In this document: piece after piece, positions 1-8,432 of the stretch
How positions within the stretch are numbered: position 1 is the first letter of the stretch
How the letters are laid out: the number at the start of each line of letters is the position of its first letter
Assembly: GCA_027076245.1 (NCBI GenBank)
Contig: JALTKC010000088.1
Location: forward strand, 1 to 24,980
Source of the DNA: Gammaproteobacteria bacterium
GTDB lineage: Bacteria; Pseudomonadota; Gammaproteobacteria; GRL18
Length of the DNA stretch: 24,980 nt
Direction of reading: 5' to 3'
Made by a program: the position numbers and the translations under genes
Notes under the pieces: generated by a model
The model's input: only the letters and a program-made list of their open reading frames with translations
Database searches by the model: none
Told to the model about the DNA's origin: nothing

Positions 1-133
1 GTCCTTTAATGGGCTTATCCGGATCCAGTATAACGGCAGCCGTGACCACCGCACCGGCCAGCGGGCCTCTGCCGACTTCATCAACACCGGCAACCAGACC
101 GGACAGATTTTCGTACAGGGGATCAAAAGCCAT
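1..133 (-). CDS. rnhB: Ribonuclease HII, N-terminal part (cut by window edge)
   Basis: RNase HII cleaves the RNA strand of RNA/DNA hybrids, including single ribonucleotides misincorporated in DNA. Only the first 44 codons are visible; the gene runs off the left edge. The translation contains the family motif DEVGRGPLAG, with the catalytic Asp18-Glu19 pair, close to the N-terminus as in other RNase HII proteins. The ATG overlaps the lpxB stop codon by one base (TAATG), so translation is probably coupled to lpxB. The lpxB-rnhB order is the usual gammaproteobacterial one. The rest of the catalytic residues cannot be checked here. Confidence 0.93.
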   Translation of the reverse strand, partial: MAFDPLYENLSGLVAGVDEVGRGPLAGAVVTAAVILDPDKPIKG

Positions 134-1347
134 TATTTTTCTTCTGCCGTGGAATGACTGGAATTAACCAATGAGTCAGAAGCAGGCAGTTTACCCTTTG
201 AGCGTATATAATCAATAACGGCCTGAGCTGCTGCTTCATTGGCATTTTTACGTAACAACTGGTGAATGTCATCAAATATTTTCAATTTGTCCTGCCAGTT
301 TTCAAGATTAAGCAAGTTTAATACCTTATCTTTTAGTATTTCAGGACGCACATCATTCTGGGTAATTTCTTCCACCAGACATTCCCCTGCCAGCAAATTA
401 GGCAGTGAGTAATAAGGGACTTTTAATAAGCGTTTGGCTATCCAGTAGGTCAACGGTGCCAGTTTATAGGCCACCAGCATGGGTTTCTTTAATAACAGTG
501 CTTCCAGAGCGGCGGTACCGGAAGCCAGTAAGATAGCATCCGCAGCGGCCATGACTTCTCTGGAACAGCAGTTAAATAAATGGATCTGCTGACGTAAAAC
601 ATCCTGTCCCTTAAACTGCTGGTTCAACTCCTGGGTAAAAAAGTCCCTGGTCTTTTCATTAACAAAAGGTATCACAAAAACCAGATCGGACTGCTCCTGC
701 AGACACTGAAGCATAGTTGCAATAAATGGCTGTGCAAGTCTTGTCACCTCCGACATACGGCTGCCCGGCAGTACAGCAATTACGGATTGACTGTTTTTTA
801 TATCCAGTGACAGTTTTTTACGGATAGTAGGAACATCAATGTTTAAATCAATTTCATCAGCCAGGGTGTGCCCCACATACTGAACAGCAATATTATGGTT
901 TTCATAAAAGCGCTTTTCAAATGGAAACAGGGTCAGGATCATATCCACAGCCCGGGCAATTTTAGTCAGCCGATACTGCCGCCAGGCCCAGACTGAAGGG
1001 CTGACATAATGGATAGTAGCAATGCCCTTTGCTTTTAAGGCTGCCTCAATGTCCAGATTAAAGTCCGGCGCATCGATGCCGATAAAGACATCGGGCGGAT
1101 TGGCAATAAAGTATTGAATAAGTTCCTTGCGGATAGAAGATAATTCCCGATAATGGGCCAGTACCTCAACCAGTCCCATCACCGCCAGCTTTTCTGCCGG
1201 ATAAATAGCCCTGCAACCTGCCTTAATCATTAAAGGGCCGGCAATGCCTTCAAACTGAGCATCAGGGTAGTATTTGTGAATGGCTTTAATAAGACCGGAG
1301 GCAAGGATATCACCAGACGCTTCGCCCGCAATAATGCCTATACGCAT
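133..1347 (-). CDS. lpxB: Lipid-A-disaccharide synthase
   Basis: LpxB is a GT19 glycosyltransferase. It joins UDP-2,3-diacylglucosamine to lipid X, forming the beta-1,6 disaccharide of lipid A at the inner face of the cytoplasmic membrane. The 404 residues align along their whole length with my memory of E. coli LpxB (382 aa). Visible motifs are GEASGD at residues 8-13, GIDAPDFN, the HYVSPSVWAWR block, LPGSR, and SGTAALE in the C-terminal nucleotide-binding half. The ATG overlaps the lpxA stop (TGATG), so the two are translationally coupled; rnhB overlaps the far end. A C-terminal tail of about 15 polar residues is longer than in E. coli. The gene looks intact. Confidence 0.97.
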   Translation of the reverse strand: MRIGIIAGEASGDILASGLIKAIHKYYPDAQFEGIAGPLMIKAGCRAIYPAEKLAVMGLVEVLAHYRELSSIRKELIQYFIANPPDVFIGIDAPDFNLDIEAALKAKGIATIHYVSPSVWAWRQYRLTKIARAVDMILTLFPFEKRFYENHNIAVQYVGHTLADEIDLNIDVPTIRKKLSLDIKNSQSVIAVLPGSRMSEVTRLAQPFIATMLQCLQEQSDLVFVIPFVNEKTRDFFTQELNQQFKGQDVLRQQIHLFNCCSREVMAAADAILLASGTAALEALLLKKPMLVAYKLAPLTYWIAKRLLKVPYYSLPNLLAGECLVEEITQNDVRPEILKDKVLNLLNLENWQDKLKIFDDIHQLLRKNANEAAAQAVIDYIRSKGKLPASDSLVNSSHSTAEEK

Positions 1348-2147
1348 CAGCGGATGATCCCGCGCTTAATGTGATTATTTAAAAACTCGGTCATTAACAT
1401 CAGTTCCTGACATTCTGTAGCCAGTTCATTTATCTCGGTAATGGCATCTTCCAGCGTCAGGCCGGAACGATACAGAGCCTTGTAGGCCTGCCGAATGGAT
1501 TTGACAGTCTGGCTACTATAACCATGACGTTTCAGACCTTCGGTATTTAAACCATGAGGTTTGGCCATATGACCGGACACCATAACATAAGGCGGAATAT
1601 CCTTGGAAATTACACTGTTCATGGCGGTAAAACAATAAGAGCCTATAGTACAGAACTGATGCACCAGAGAAAAACCGCCTAAAATAGCATAATCATGAAT
1701 ATTAACATGACCGGCCAGAGCGACATTATTGGCCAGAATAATATGACTGCCCAGAACACAATCATGGGCAATATGCACATAAGCCATAATCAGGTTATCA
1801 TCGCCAATGGTAGTAGCACCACGATCCTGAACAGTCCCACGGTTTAAAGTGGTAAATTCACGAATAATATTCCGGCTGCCAATTTCAAGTACGGTGTCTT
1901 CGCCCTGATATTTTTTATCCTGAGGCGCTTCACCAATGGAACCGAACTGGTAAAAGTGATTATCTTTACCAATAGTGGTGGGACCGTTAATCACTACATG
2001 AGAAGCAATGGTATTGCCCGTGTCAATTTTTACTTTGGGGCCGATAACAGAATAGGCACCTACTGAAACATCATCCGCCAGTTCTGCTGAGGGATCAATA
2101 ATAGCAGTTGGATGAATTAAAACAGAATCAGAATTTTGCTCAGGCAT
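1347..2147 (-). CDS. lpxA: UDP-N-acetylglucosamine 3-O-acyltransferase (LpxA)
   Basis: LpxA catalyses the first step of lipid A synthesis: transfer of a 3-hydroxyacyl chain from ACP to the 3-OH of UDP-GlcNAc. The protein shows the left-handed beta-helix hexapeptide pattern, then HIAHDC with the catalytic His at residue 128 (E. coli His125), and ends in the family-typical GIIR. I chose the ATG at 2147 (266 aa) because it has GAGAGA just upstream and fits the family length (262 in E. coli). The longer reading from a GTG at 2159 only adds MLRE. The start lies inside the end of fabZ (8-base overlap). Met176 occupies the acyl-chain ruler position (E. coli Gly173, P. aeruginosa Met173), which suggests a C10 chain preference (inference). 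Confidence 0.96.
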   Translation of the reverse strand: MPEQNSDSVLIHPTAIIDPSAELADDVSVGAYSVIGPKVKIDTGNTIASHVVINGPTTIGKDNHFYQFGSIGEAPQDKKYQGEDTVLEIGSRNIIREFTTLNRGTVQDRGATTIGDDNLIMAYVHIAHDCVLGSHIILANNVALAGHVNIHDYAILGGFSLVHQFCTIGSYCFTAMNSVISKDIPPYVMVSGHMAKPHGLNTEGLKRHGYSSQTVKSIRQAYKALYRSGLTLEDAITEINELATECQELMLMTEFLNNHIKRGIIR

Positions 2148-2595
2148 CTCTCTCAGCACACATTAATTCAGCAGAAGCCACCAGCTGCTCATCAACGGTT
2201 GCTTCGGCATTAAATTTCCAGACACCACGCATATTTTTAACCACTTCAACTTTTAATACCAGCTGTTCACCAGGGTTTACCGGACGTTTAAAACGGGCTT
2301 TATCTATGCCCACCAGATAATACAGAGAGTTTTCACTGGGTTTTGAATCGGTCGATTTATACGCAAGAATACCCGTTGCCTGTGCTAGTGCTTCAATCAC
2401 CAGAACGCCGGGCAAAATGGGCTTTTGCGGAAAATGACCGGTAAACTGCGGTTCATTATAGCTGACATTTTTGATGCCGGTTAAATATTTTCCGGCTTCA
2501 TAATCCACGACTTTGTCCACCAGCAAAAAAGGATAGCGGTGAGGCAGGTGTTCCAGAATATCATTGATATCCATTGAATTGAGTTGTTTTTCCAT
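2140..2595 (-). CDS. fabZ: 3-hydroxyacyl-ACP dehydratase FabZ
   Basis: FabZ dehydrates 3-hydroxyacyl-ACP in fatty acid elongation and competes with LpxA and LpxD for the same hydroxyacyl-ACP pool, which explains the shared operon. The protein is a single hot-dog fold of 151 aa, the same length as E. coli FabZ. It has LPHRYPFLLVD near the N-terminus and the catalytic His54 in GHFPQKPILPG, with Glu68 in VIEALAQ. The start at 2595 has a weak AAGAAG upstream; an internal ATG at codon 8 is an alternative. The end overlaps lpxA by 8 bases. A candidate promoter lies in the 160-bp gap upstream. Confidence 0.97.
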   Translation of the reverse strand: MEKQLNSMDINDILEHLPHRYPFLLVDKVVDYEAGKYLTGIKNVSYNEPQFTGHFPQKPILPGVLVIEALAQATGILAYKSTDSKPSENSLYYLVGIDKARFKRPVNPGEQLVLKVEVVKNMRGVWKFNAEATVDEQLVASAELMCAERDA

Positions 2596-2691
2596 TATTT
2601 CTTCTTATATCTTTTTAAATGCGAGTCTTGAGCTAAATATACTGCTTCTAAACTGTTATATCAGCTCTGAACTAAAATCAGTTCTGAAACC

Positions 2692-2719
2692 ATTATACTT
2701 TTATATGGGAATAAGTCAT
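2692..2719 (-). promoter_or_regulatory. Candidate sigma-70 promoter for fabZ-lpxA-lpxB-rnhB
   Basis: In the 160-bp gap between lpxD and fabZ, the minus strand has a perfect -10 hexamer TATAAT (2692-2697). It is preceded by a 16-base spacer and a -35-like ATGACT (2714-2719, four of six consensus bases). It would start transcription near 2685, about 90 bases before fabZ. The gap is unusually wide for this otherwise tight cluster, which supports a second promoter. This is prediction only. Confidence 0.5.
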
Positions 2720-2755
2720 AGTAGAACCGGTCACTGTTTGGAAACCAGCCGGTAA

Positions 2756-3796
2756 TTATTTTTTCAGGGTCTTAATTTGTGCCTGTAATTCTGTTATGCG
2801 TCTGGCCATGGAATCAAGCTGTTTAAAGCGGACAAAGTTTTTATGCCACAGGGCATTTTCCTGCAGAGGCGTACCTGAAGAATAGACACCAGGTTTATTA
2901 ATACTTTTGGTCACCAGAGAAGTGGCTGTAATGTGTACCTGATCAGTAATACTTAAATGGCCCAGGATACCGGCTCCCCCACCGATGGCACAGTTACGGC
3001 CAATAGTCGTACTGCCGGCGATTCCGACACAGCCTGCAATGGCCGTATTTTCACCAATATGAACATTGTGGGCAATCTGGATCAGGTTATCCAGTTTTAC
3101 CCCGTTTTCAATAATGGTATCTTCAATGGCGCCCCGATCAATGGTGGTATTGGCACCGATTTCTACATTATCGCCAATCTGTACAGAGCCCAGCTGGGGA
3201 ACCTTAATCCATTGACCCTGCTCATTGGCAATGCCAAAACCGTCACTGCCAATAACTACACCGGAATGAATCAGGGTGTTATTACCAATACGTACATTTT
3301 TATAAATGGAGACATTAGGATAGCAATGGGTATTATCTCCAATGGTCACACCATCAGCAATTACACAGCCTGTATCCAGACTGACATTATTGCCAATATG
3401 ACACTGATCACCAATAACCACATTAGCTGCCAGTGAAACGCCTTCCCCTATATGAGTATTCTGGCCGACAATGGCCGTATCATGAATTTCAGAAGTTGGG
3501 TTTTGTTCAGTGGTAAGCCAGGCAGCCAGTCTGGCATAGCTTAAATAAGGATCATCGGTAATAATCGCATTAGTCGGACAGTGTTGTGCATCTTCTGCTT
3601 TAAGAATAACAATACCTGCCCGGGTGCCAGACAGAAATCGGTGGTATTTACGGTTGGAAAAAAAACTGAGATCACCCGGCTGGGCGTGTTCCAGAGTGGC
3701 AATACCTGAAATCCGAGCTTCAGGATCACCCTGAAACTCTGCATTAACATATTCAGCCAGTTCTTTCAGGCTGGCCTGCCGGGTGGAAATGGACAT
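2756..3796 (-). CDS. lpxD: UDP-3-O-(3-hydroxyacyl)glucosamine N-acyltransferase
   Basis: LpxD adds the second 3-hydroxyacyl chain (N-linked) to the deacetylated glucosamine nucleotide in lipid A synthesis, using acyl-ACP. The 346 aa (E. coli 341) show the expected parts: an N-terminal uridine-binding domain (about 1-100), a long run of hexapeptide repeats forming a left-handed beta helix (about 105-310), and a C-terminal helix rich in Lys, Gln and Leu. The catalytic His is His243 in QIAHNVHIG (E. coli His239). It follows skp after 30 bases. No good Shine-Dalgarno sequence is visible before the ATG, so coupling with skp or weak initiation is likely. The conserved N-terminus supports this start. 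Confidence 0.97.
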   Translation of the reverse strand: MSISTRQASLKELAEYVNAEFQGDPEARISGIATLEHAQPGDLSFFSNRKYHRFLSGTRAGIVILKAEDAQHCPTNAIITDDPYLSYARLAAWLTTEQNPTSEIHDTAIVGQNTHIGEGVSLAANVVIGDQCHIGNNVSLDTGCVIADGVTIGDNTHCYPNVSIYKNVRIGNNTLIHSGVVIGSDGFGIANEQGQWIKVPQLGSVQIGDNVEIGANTTIDRGAIEDTIIENGVKLDNLIQIAHNVHIGENTAIAGCVGIAGSTTIGRNCAIGGGAGILGHLSITDQVHITATSLVTKSINKPGVYSSGTPLQENALWHKNFVRFKQLDSMARRITELQAQIKTLKK

Positions 3797-3826
3797 GTGT
3801 TTTGCTTAGTCAGGCGCTACAGAAAA

Positions 3827-4354
3827 TTACTTGCCTGAACGATATTGTTTTTTCAGTTGAGCCAGAATTTTGTCCGTTACATCAATTTGTTTACTGGCAT
3901 AAATAACCCCTTCGCTGATGATCAGATCGTATTTTTCCTGTTCAGCAATGGTTTTAATGGACTGCAATACCGACTTCTGCAGTTTGACCAGCTCTTCATT
4001 CTGACGAATACTCAAATCTTCCTTAAACGCTGCCTTGTCGCGTTCCAGATCCCGTCTCATCATGGTGCTTTTTCGTTTTAGCTTATTCAGCTCTGTAGTG
4101 GATAGAATGGCCGCATCTTTCTGTAATTTTTCAGTACTGCTCTGGATTTTTTTTTGTAAATTAACCAGTGCTTTATCCCGTTTGGCAAATTCCTTTTGCA
4201 GTTTACTGCGTGCAGCTTCCGCCTGTGGCGCTTTCTGCAGTAGTTTAGCCTGATTGACAAAGGCAATTTTCTGACCTGCCCAGGCAAAAGAGACTGAAAA
4301 CAGGCAGATGATTAATATTAACCATCGGGATTGTGCCATCAGTTTCTTAGTCAT
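3827..4354 (-). CDS. skp: Periplasmic OMP chaperone Skp (OmpH)
   Basis: Skp is a trimeric periplasmic holdase that keeps unfolded outer-membrane proteins soluble on their way to the BAM complex. The 175-aa protein has a signal peptide with a hydrophobic core at about residues 11-24 and probable cleavage after AWA (residue 26). The mature protein begins GQKIAFVNQAKLL, as Skp family members do, followed by a Lys/Gln/Leu-rich coiled-coil tentacle region (about 45-140). I prefer the ATG at 4354: GGAG lies seven bases upstream, while the ATG at 4366 overlaps that Shine-Dalgarno. It sits 72 bases after bamA, the usual partner. Confidence 0.93.
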   Translation of the reverse strand: MTKKLMAQSRWLILIICLFSVSFAWAGQKIAFVNQAKLLQKAPQAEAARSKLQKEFAKRDKALVNLQKKIQSSTEKLQKDAAILSTTELNKLKRKSTMMRRDLERDKAAFKEDLSIRQNEELVKLQKSVLQSIKTIAEQEKYDLIISEGVIYASKQIDVTDKILAQLKKQYRSGK

Positions 4355-4388
4355 ATGATTCTCCATAATATTTATTTTCTTTATTTAG

Positions 4389-4406
4389 ATAGCCGATAAG
4401 GGCTAT
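4389..4406 (-). other. Small hairpin in the bamA-skp gap
   Basis: A 6-bp perfect stem, ATAGCC/GGCTAT with a 6-base loop, lies between the bamA stop and the skp start. No T-run follows on the minus strand, so it is not a typical terminator. It could tune read-through or mRNA stability between bamA and skp, but a stem this short may be chance. Confidence 0.3.
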
Positions 4407-4426
4407 TCTACACGATTTCCGGCAAT

Positions 4427-6874
4427 TTAATAAGATTGACCAAAGGAGAACTGAAAGGTTTCCGTATCATCCCCGCTTTTTTTATTTAACGGCGCTGCAA
4501 TACTGACTCTTAGTAAACCAAAGGGACTGAGCCATGCTCCTGCAAGCCCCGTTGAATAACGAATCTCTCCAGTTTCAAAGTCTCCGGTATCGGCAAAAAC
4601 ATTACCCATATCAAAAAATCCACTTAAACGGTAAGCTGATGAGTCTTTAACAAAAGGAACTGGCAAAATCACTTCAGCATTACCTATTATTTTTAACTGT
4701 CCGCCCAGTGGATCCCCTGTCGGAAAATGCTTAACAACAGTTTCACCACGGAAATTTTTAAACTCTCTGTATTTATCATCTTTAGGACCCAGAGTATTGG
4801 ATTTATAGCCACGAATGTCTCTCATACCCCCTGCATAATATTTTTCAAACGGTGGAAAGATATCACCTCCGTATGTATCGGCATAGCCAATATTACCTTT
4901 TAACATAAGTGTTGTCGTTCGTGTTAAGGGAAAGAAACGCTGTTGAACATAATTGATATGATAAAACTGGCTGTCACTACCGGGAATAGTGAAGTCACCG
5001 GATAAACGTTGTAATGCCCCTCTGGTTGGGAATATGGCTTTATTCCGACTATCGTGTGACCAGTTAGCTGACAACCTTAATACTGAGAAATCATCACCTT
5101 CTTTATACACAAAATCAAGAATATCCAGAGAAGTATTCATATATTTATAAGTTGAACCATCAGAGTTTGTCCCAACACGCACTGACGGCAGATCAATCTG
5201 GGTATTTTCAAAATCAATGCCAAAACCAATCCGGTCAAACTCATTAATCGGTACACCAAATCCTGCACCGAAACTGATATTATCCGTCGCATAATTAGAC
5301 AGGTTTTCTTCAGCCAGATCCGTTTCCCGCCAGTTAAAACGCAGGGTACGGCTAATACCGTCAGCAGTAAAATAAGGGTCGGTAACACTGAAACTATAGA
5401 TGGTATTAGCATCACTGGTATTAGCCGCTATACTATAGCGATTACCGGTTCCCAGGAAGTTATCCTGAGTAATACTGAAGTTAAAGATAACTCCCTGAGA
5501 CTGAGAGAAGCCGGCACCGGCATTAATACTGCCGGTGGACTGTTCTTCTACCGTATAAATAACATCTACCATATCAGAACTGCCTGGTACTGGCGGTGTC
5601 TCTACGCTAACATCCTTGAAAAAACCCAGCCGCTGCAAACGGGCTTTAGAACGTTCTACATCGGAGGTTGAAATCCAGCTTTTTTCAAACTGACGCATTT
5701 CACGGCGAATGACTTCATCTGCCGTATTAGTATTGCCTATAACACTGATCCGCCGAACATAAACCCGGTTGCCGGGGTCAACAAAAAAGGTCAGAGTAAC
5801 TTCCTTGGTCTTATCATCCACCTGTGGAATAGGATTGACATTGGAAAAGGCATATCCAGCCTTACCCAGAATATCGACAATGGCTTCAGAGGTTTCAGTA
5901 ATATTTTTTCTGGAAAAATACTGGCCTTTCTGTATTTTAACAACCGGAAAAATTTCCTTGGGTTCAACAATCAGGTCGCCGGCCAGTTTAACTTCCTTAA
6001 TAGTATATTTATCCCCTTCAGTAATATTAATAGTGATATAGATATGCTTTTTATCCGGCGTAATGGCCACCTGGGTGGAATCAATTTTAAAGTTGATATA
6101 TCCCCGATCCAGATAAAAGGAACGTATATTTTCCAGATCCCCGGCCAGTTTCTGCTTGGAATACTGATCAGTTTTGGTGTAAAAGGAAATCAGGGTCGGT
6201 GTGGTTAACTCCATTTCATCAAGCAGAGTTTCCTTATCAAAGGCCTTATTGCCGACAAAGTTTATTTTGGTAATAGTGGTTACCAGGCCTTCTGAAACAT
6301 TCACCTGAATGCCTACACGATTACGCTCCAGTGGAGTGACTACGGTGTCAATACGTACAGCGTATTTACCTCGGGCATAATACTGACGTTTAAGTTCTTC
6401 TACCACCCGCTGCAAAGTGGACTTGTCATAAACCCTGCCTTCAGCAAAACCGATCTGTTTTAAGGCCTTGGTTAATTCTTCGGTATCAATATCCTTATTG
6501 CCTTCAAATTCAATATCAGCAATAGCCGGACGTTCCACAACAAAAACAATCAGTCGATTACCTTCCCGCTCCAGACGTACATCCTTGAAAAAACCGGTTT
6601 TAAACAGCTCACGGATGGATTTGGAGACAGCTCTGTCATCAACTTTATCCCCTACTCTTAAGGGCAGGTAGTTAAATACGGTACCAGCAGAAATACGCTG
6701 TAAACCATCGACCTGAATATCTTCAATAGTAAAAGGCTCAATTGCCCATAATGGGAGACAAAATAACAGGGCATTTATAGAAGCGGTACTTATAAAAACT
6801 ATTTTTTTTATATTAGTTTTACAATGAGCTTTAAGGTTAACAATGTTAGCAATAGAGAAAAAAACACGTCTCAT
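4427..6874 (-). CDS. bamA: Outer membrane protein assembly factor BamA
   Basis: BamA is the Omp85-family core of the BAM complex, which folds beta-barrel proteins into the outer membrane. The 815 residues comprise a signal peptide (about 1-44), five POTRA domains (roughly 46-443) and a 16-strand C-terminal barrel (about 447-815). Matches to E. coli BamA are clear, for example LDRGYINFKIDSTQV in POTRA3 and VIRREMRQFE in POTRA5. The lid-lock motif is RGY (near residue 690) rather than the more common RGF. The last residue is Tyr after FQFSFGQS. The signal peptide has an unusually long n-region, and no other in-frame Met offers a shorter start. GGAAC lies about nine bases before the ATG. The 145-bp gap before it shows no confident promoter. 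Confidence 0.97.
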   Translation of the reverse strand: MRRVFFSIANIVNLKAHCKTNIKKIVFISTASINALLFCLPLWAIEPFTIEDIQVDGLQRISAGTVFNYLPLRVGDKVDDRAVSKSIRELFKTGFFKDVRLEREGNRLIVFVVERPAIADIEFEGNKDIDTEELTKALKQIGFAEGRVYDKSTLQRVVEELKRQYYARGKYAVRIDTVVTPLERNRVGIQVNVSEGLVTTITKINFVGNKAFDKETLLDEMELTTPTLISFYTKTDQYSKQKLAGDLENIRSFYLDRGYINFKIDSTQVAITPDKKHIYITINITEGDKYTIKEVKLAGDLIVEPKEIFPVVKIQKGQYFSRKNITETSEAIVDILGKAGYAFSNVNPIPQVDDKTKEVTLTFFVDPGNRVYVRRISVIGNTNTADEVIRREMRQFEKSWISTSDVERSKARLQRLGFFKDVSVETPPVPGSSDMVDVIYTVEEQSTGSINAGAGFSQSQGVIFNFSITQDNFLGTGNRYSIAANTSDANTIYSFSVTDPYFTADGISRTLRFNWRETDLAEENLSNYATDNISFGAGFGVPINEFDRIGFGIDFENTQIDLPSVRVGTNSDGSTYKYMNTSLDILDFVYKEGDDFSVLRLSANWSHDSRNKAIFPTRGALQRLSGDFTIPGSDSQFYHINYVQQRFFPLTRTTTLMLKGNIGYADTYGGDIFPPFEKYYAGGMRDIRGYKSNTLGPKDDKYREFKNFRGETVVKHFPTGDPLGGQLKIIGNAEVILPVPFVKDSSAYRLSGFFDMGNVFADTGDFETGEIRYSTGLAGAWLSPFGLLRVSIAAPLNKKSGDDTETFQFSFGQSY

Positions 6875-7019
6875 TTAGTGAGTTCCAGTCATCAATGGTT
6901 GTACTTTCCTGTTGTCGTTTTAGGTGTTCAGGAAAATTAAAAATTATTATTATCTTGCGTTTGTTCAACGCCCCTCATCCTGCCACTCTTCCATAAGGAG
7001 AGTCTGTAATGGATAAAGG

Positions 7020-8384
7020 TTACTGAAGCAAACGATTAAAATCATTAAATAAAGCCACACTCATCAGCATAATCAAAATAGCCACACCAATTTTCAGGCC
7101 AAGTTCCTGGGCTGCGTCTGAAACCGGTGAGCCTTTTACCATTTCAATAAGGTAATACAACAGATGTCCGCCATCCAGCATGGGGATAGGCAGCAGGTTG
7201 ATTACCCCAAGGCTTAAACTGACTATTGCCAGAAAACGAAGAAAGCTTTCAAATCCCATCTGGGCTGACTGTCCAGCCACTTCGGCAATAGTAATCGGAC
7301 CGCTGATATTCTTAATGGAGGCTTCGCCGAGCACTATTTTACCTAACATTTTTAAGGTTAGCACTGATAAATCCCAGGTTTTTTCAATTCCCCGTGGAAT
7401 TGCTTCCAAAATACCGTATTGATGCATGGCATACATGCTTTCCGGTAAGGGCGTAACGGCTTTGGGCCGGACGCCAATTCGGCCGATTGTTTCACCATTG
7501 TACTCTACGGATGCTATTTTAATGGGCAAAGTCTCGCGCTGGAGCCTGTCCTGAACCTTGCGTTGTATTTCTACAGAAATCGTCTGGCCTGGCTTATCTA
7601 TTACAGCCCTGACCAGCTCCCGCCAGTGTCTGATGGGCTGGTCGTTAATGGCCAGAACCTGATCGCCGGCCTGCATACCGGCCTGAGCAGCGGGAGAATC
7701 GGGCGTCACTTCGCTGATAATAACGTCTTCTTCGGGCAGCCTGATACTGAGACCGATAATTTTCTGTAATTCTGAGGGCTCAATATCTTTTGGCACCTCA
7801 TTGAGTTTCATAGTAATAAGCCGTTCATCAGCCAGTTTCAGTTTAACCTGACTGCGATTTAAAAAGGCTGATAATAATTGCTCATATACCGCACTCAGAG
7901 TCGGGGTGGCATAACCATCTACCGCCACAATTTTATCCCCTTCCCGTAATCCCGCCTGCCAGGCAATAGAGCTTTCATTCAGGTGGCCCATAATTGGTTT
8001 GACACCCTGAACACCAATAACAAACATCATCCAGAAGGCAAACACAGCAAATACGAAATTAATAAAGGGACCTGCAAATACTATGGCAAAACGTGACCAG
8101 ACGGGCTGTCGATTAAAGGCTCTATGCAGTTCTTCTTTCGGCACCTCACCTTCTCTTTCATCCAGCATTTTAACATAACCGCCCAGCGGAATAGCGGCAA
8201 TGACGTATTCGGTATCATCCTGCTTACCGGTAAACTTAAACAGGGGTTTGCCAAAGCCAATCGAAAAGCGTAATACCTTAACACCGAGTTTACGCGCCAC
8301 CCAGAAGTGGCCAAACTCGTGTATGGCCACCAGCAAGGCAATGGTAAAGATAAAGGCAGGTAAAGTTGTAGCAAGATTATTCAT
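7020..8384 (-). CDS. rseP: Site-2 intramembrane zinc metalloprotease RseP
   Basis: RseP cleaves the anti-sigma factor RseA (MucA-type in pseudomonads) within the inner membrane, releasing sigma-E, and also removes signal peptide remnants. The 454 aa (E. coli 450) show the zinc motif HEFGH at residues 22-26 in the first membrane segment. Two PDZ domains follow (about 125-200 and 215-310), then the conserved NLLPIPMLDGGH block with the third ligand Asp404, and a last membrane helix ending in ALFNDFNRL. The ATG at 8384 gives the family N-terminus, but there is no Shine-Dalgarno: CCACCTT directly precedes it. An 8-codon ORF overlaps the start in another frame. It follows dxr after 48 bases and precedes bamA, the usual order. 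Confidence 0.97.
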   Translation of the reverse strand: MNNLATTLPAFIFTIALLVAIHEFGHFWVARKLGVKVLRFSIGFGKPLFKFTGKQDDTEYVIAAIPLGGYVKMLDEREGEVPKEELHRAFNRQPVWSRFAIVFAGPFINFVFAVFAFWMMFVIGVQGVKPIMGHLNESSIAWQAGLREGDKIVAVDGYATPTLSAVYEQLLSAFLNRSQVKLKLADERLITMKLNEVPKDIEPSELQKIIGLSIRLPEEDVIISEVTPDSPAAQAGMQAGDQVLAINDQPIRHWRELVRAVIDKPGQTISVEIQRKVQDRLQRETLPIKIASVEYNGETIGRIGVRPKAVTPLPESMYAMHQYGILEAIPRGIEKTWDLSVLTLKMLGKIVLGEASIKNISGPITIAEVAGQSAQMGFESFLRFLAIVSLSLGVINLLPIPMLDGGHLLYYLIEMVKGSPVSDAAQELGLKIGVAILIMLMSVALFNDFNRLLQ

Positions 8385-8432
8385 AAGGTGGACAGTACAT
8401 TTTTAACCATTTTTTTTTGAAGGAACCAGATA

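Noticed and set aside
2640..2690. Sigma-E-like promoter (GAACTG ... GCTGA) upstream of fabZ
   Set aside because: The spacing between the two elements is about 13 bases, shorter than the roughly 16 seen for sigma-E promoters, and both boxes are imperfect.
2957..3436. 159-codon plus-strand frame opposite lpxD
   Set aside because: It lies wholly within lpxD, and its Asn/Thr/Gly/Ile-rich repeats mirror the hexapeptide repeat of lpxD on the other strand.
6930..6970. TTGAAC with AT-rich stretch as a bamA promoter, and a GCGTT/AACGC stem beside it
   Set aside because: No -10 hexamer at a proper distance matches more than three consensus bases, and the stem is only 5 bp without a directly following T-run.
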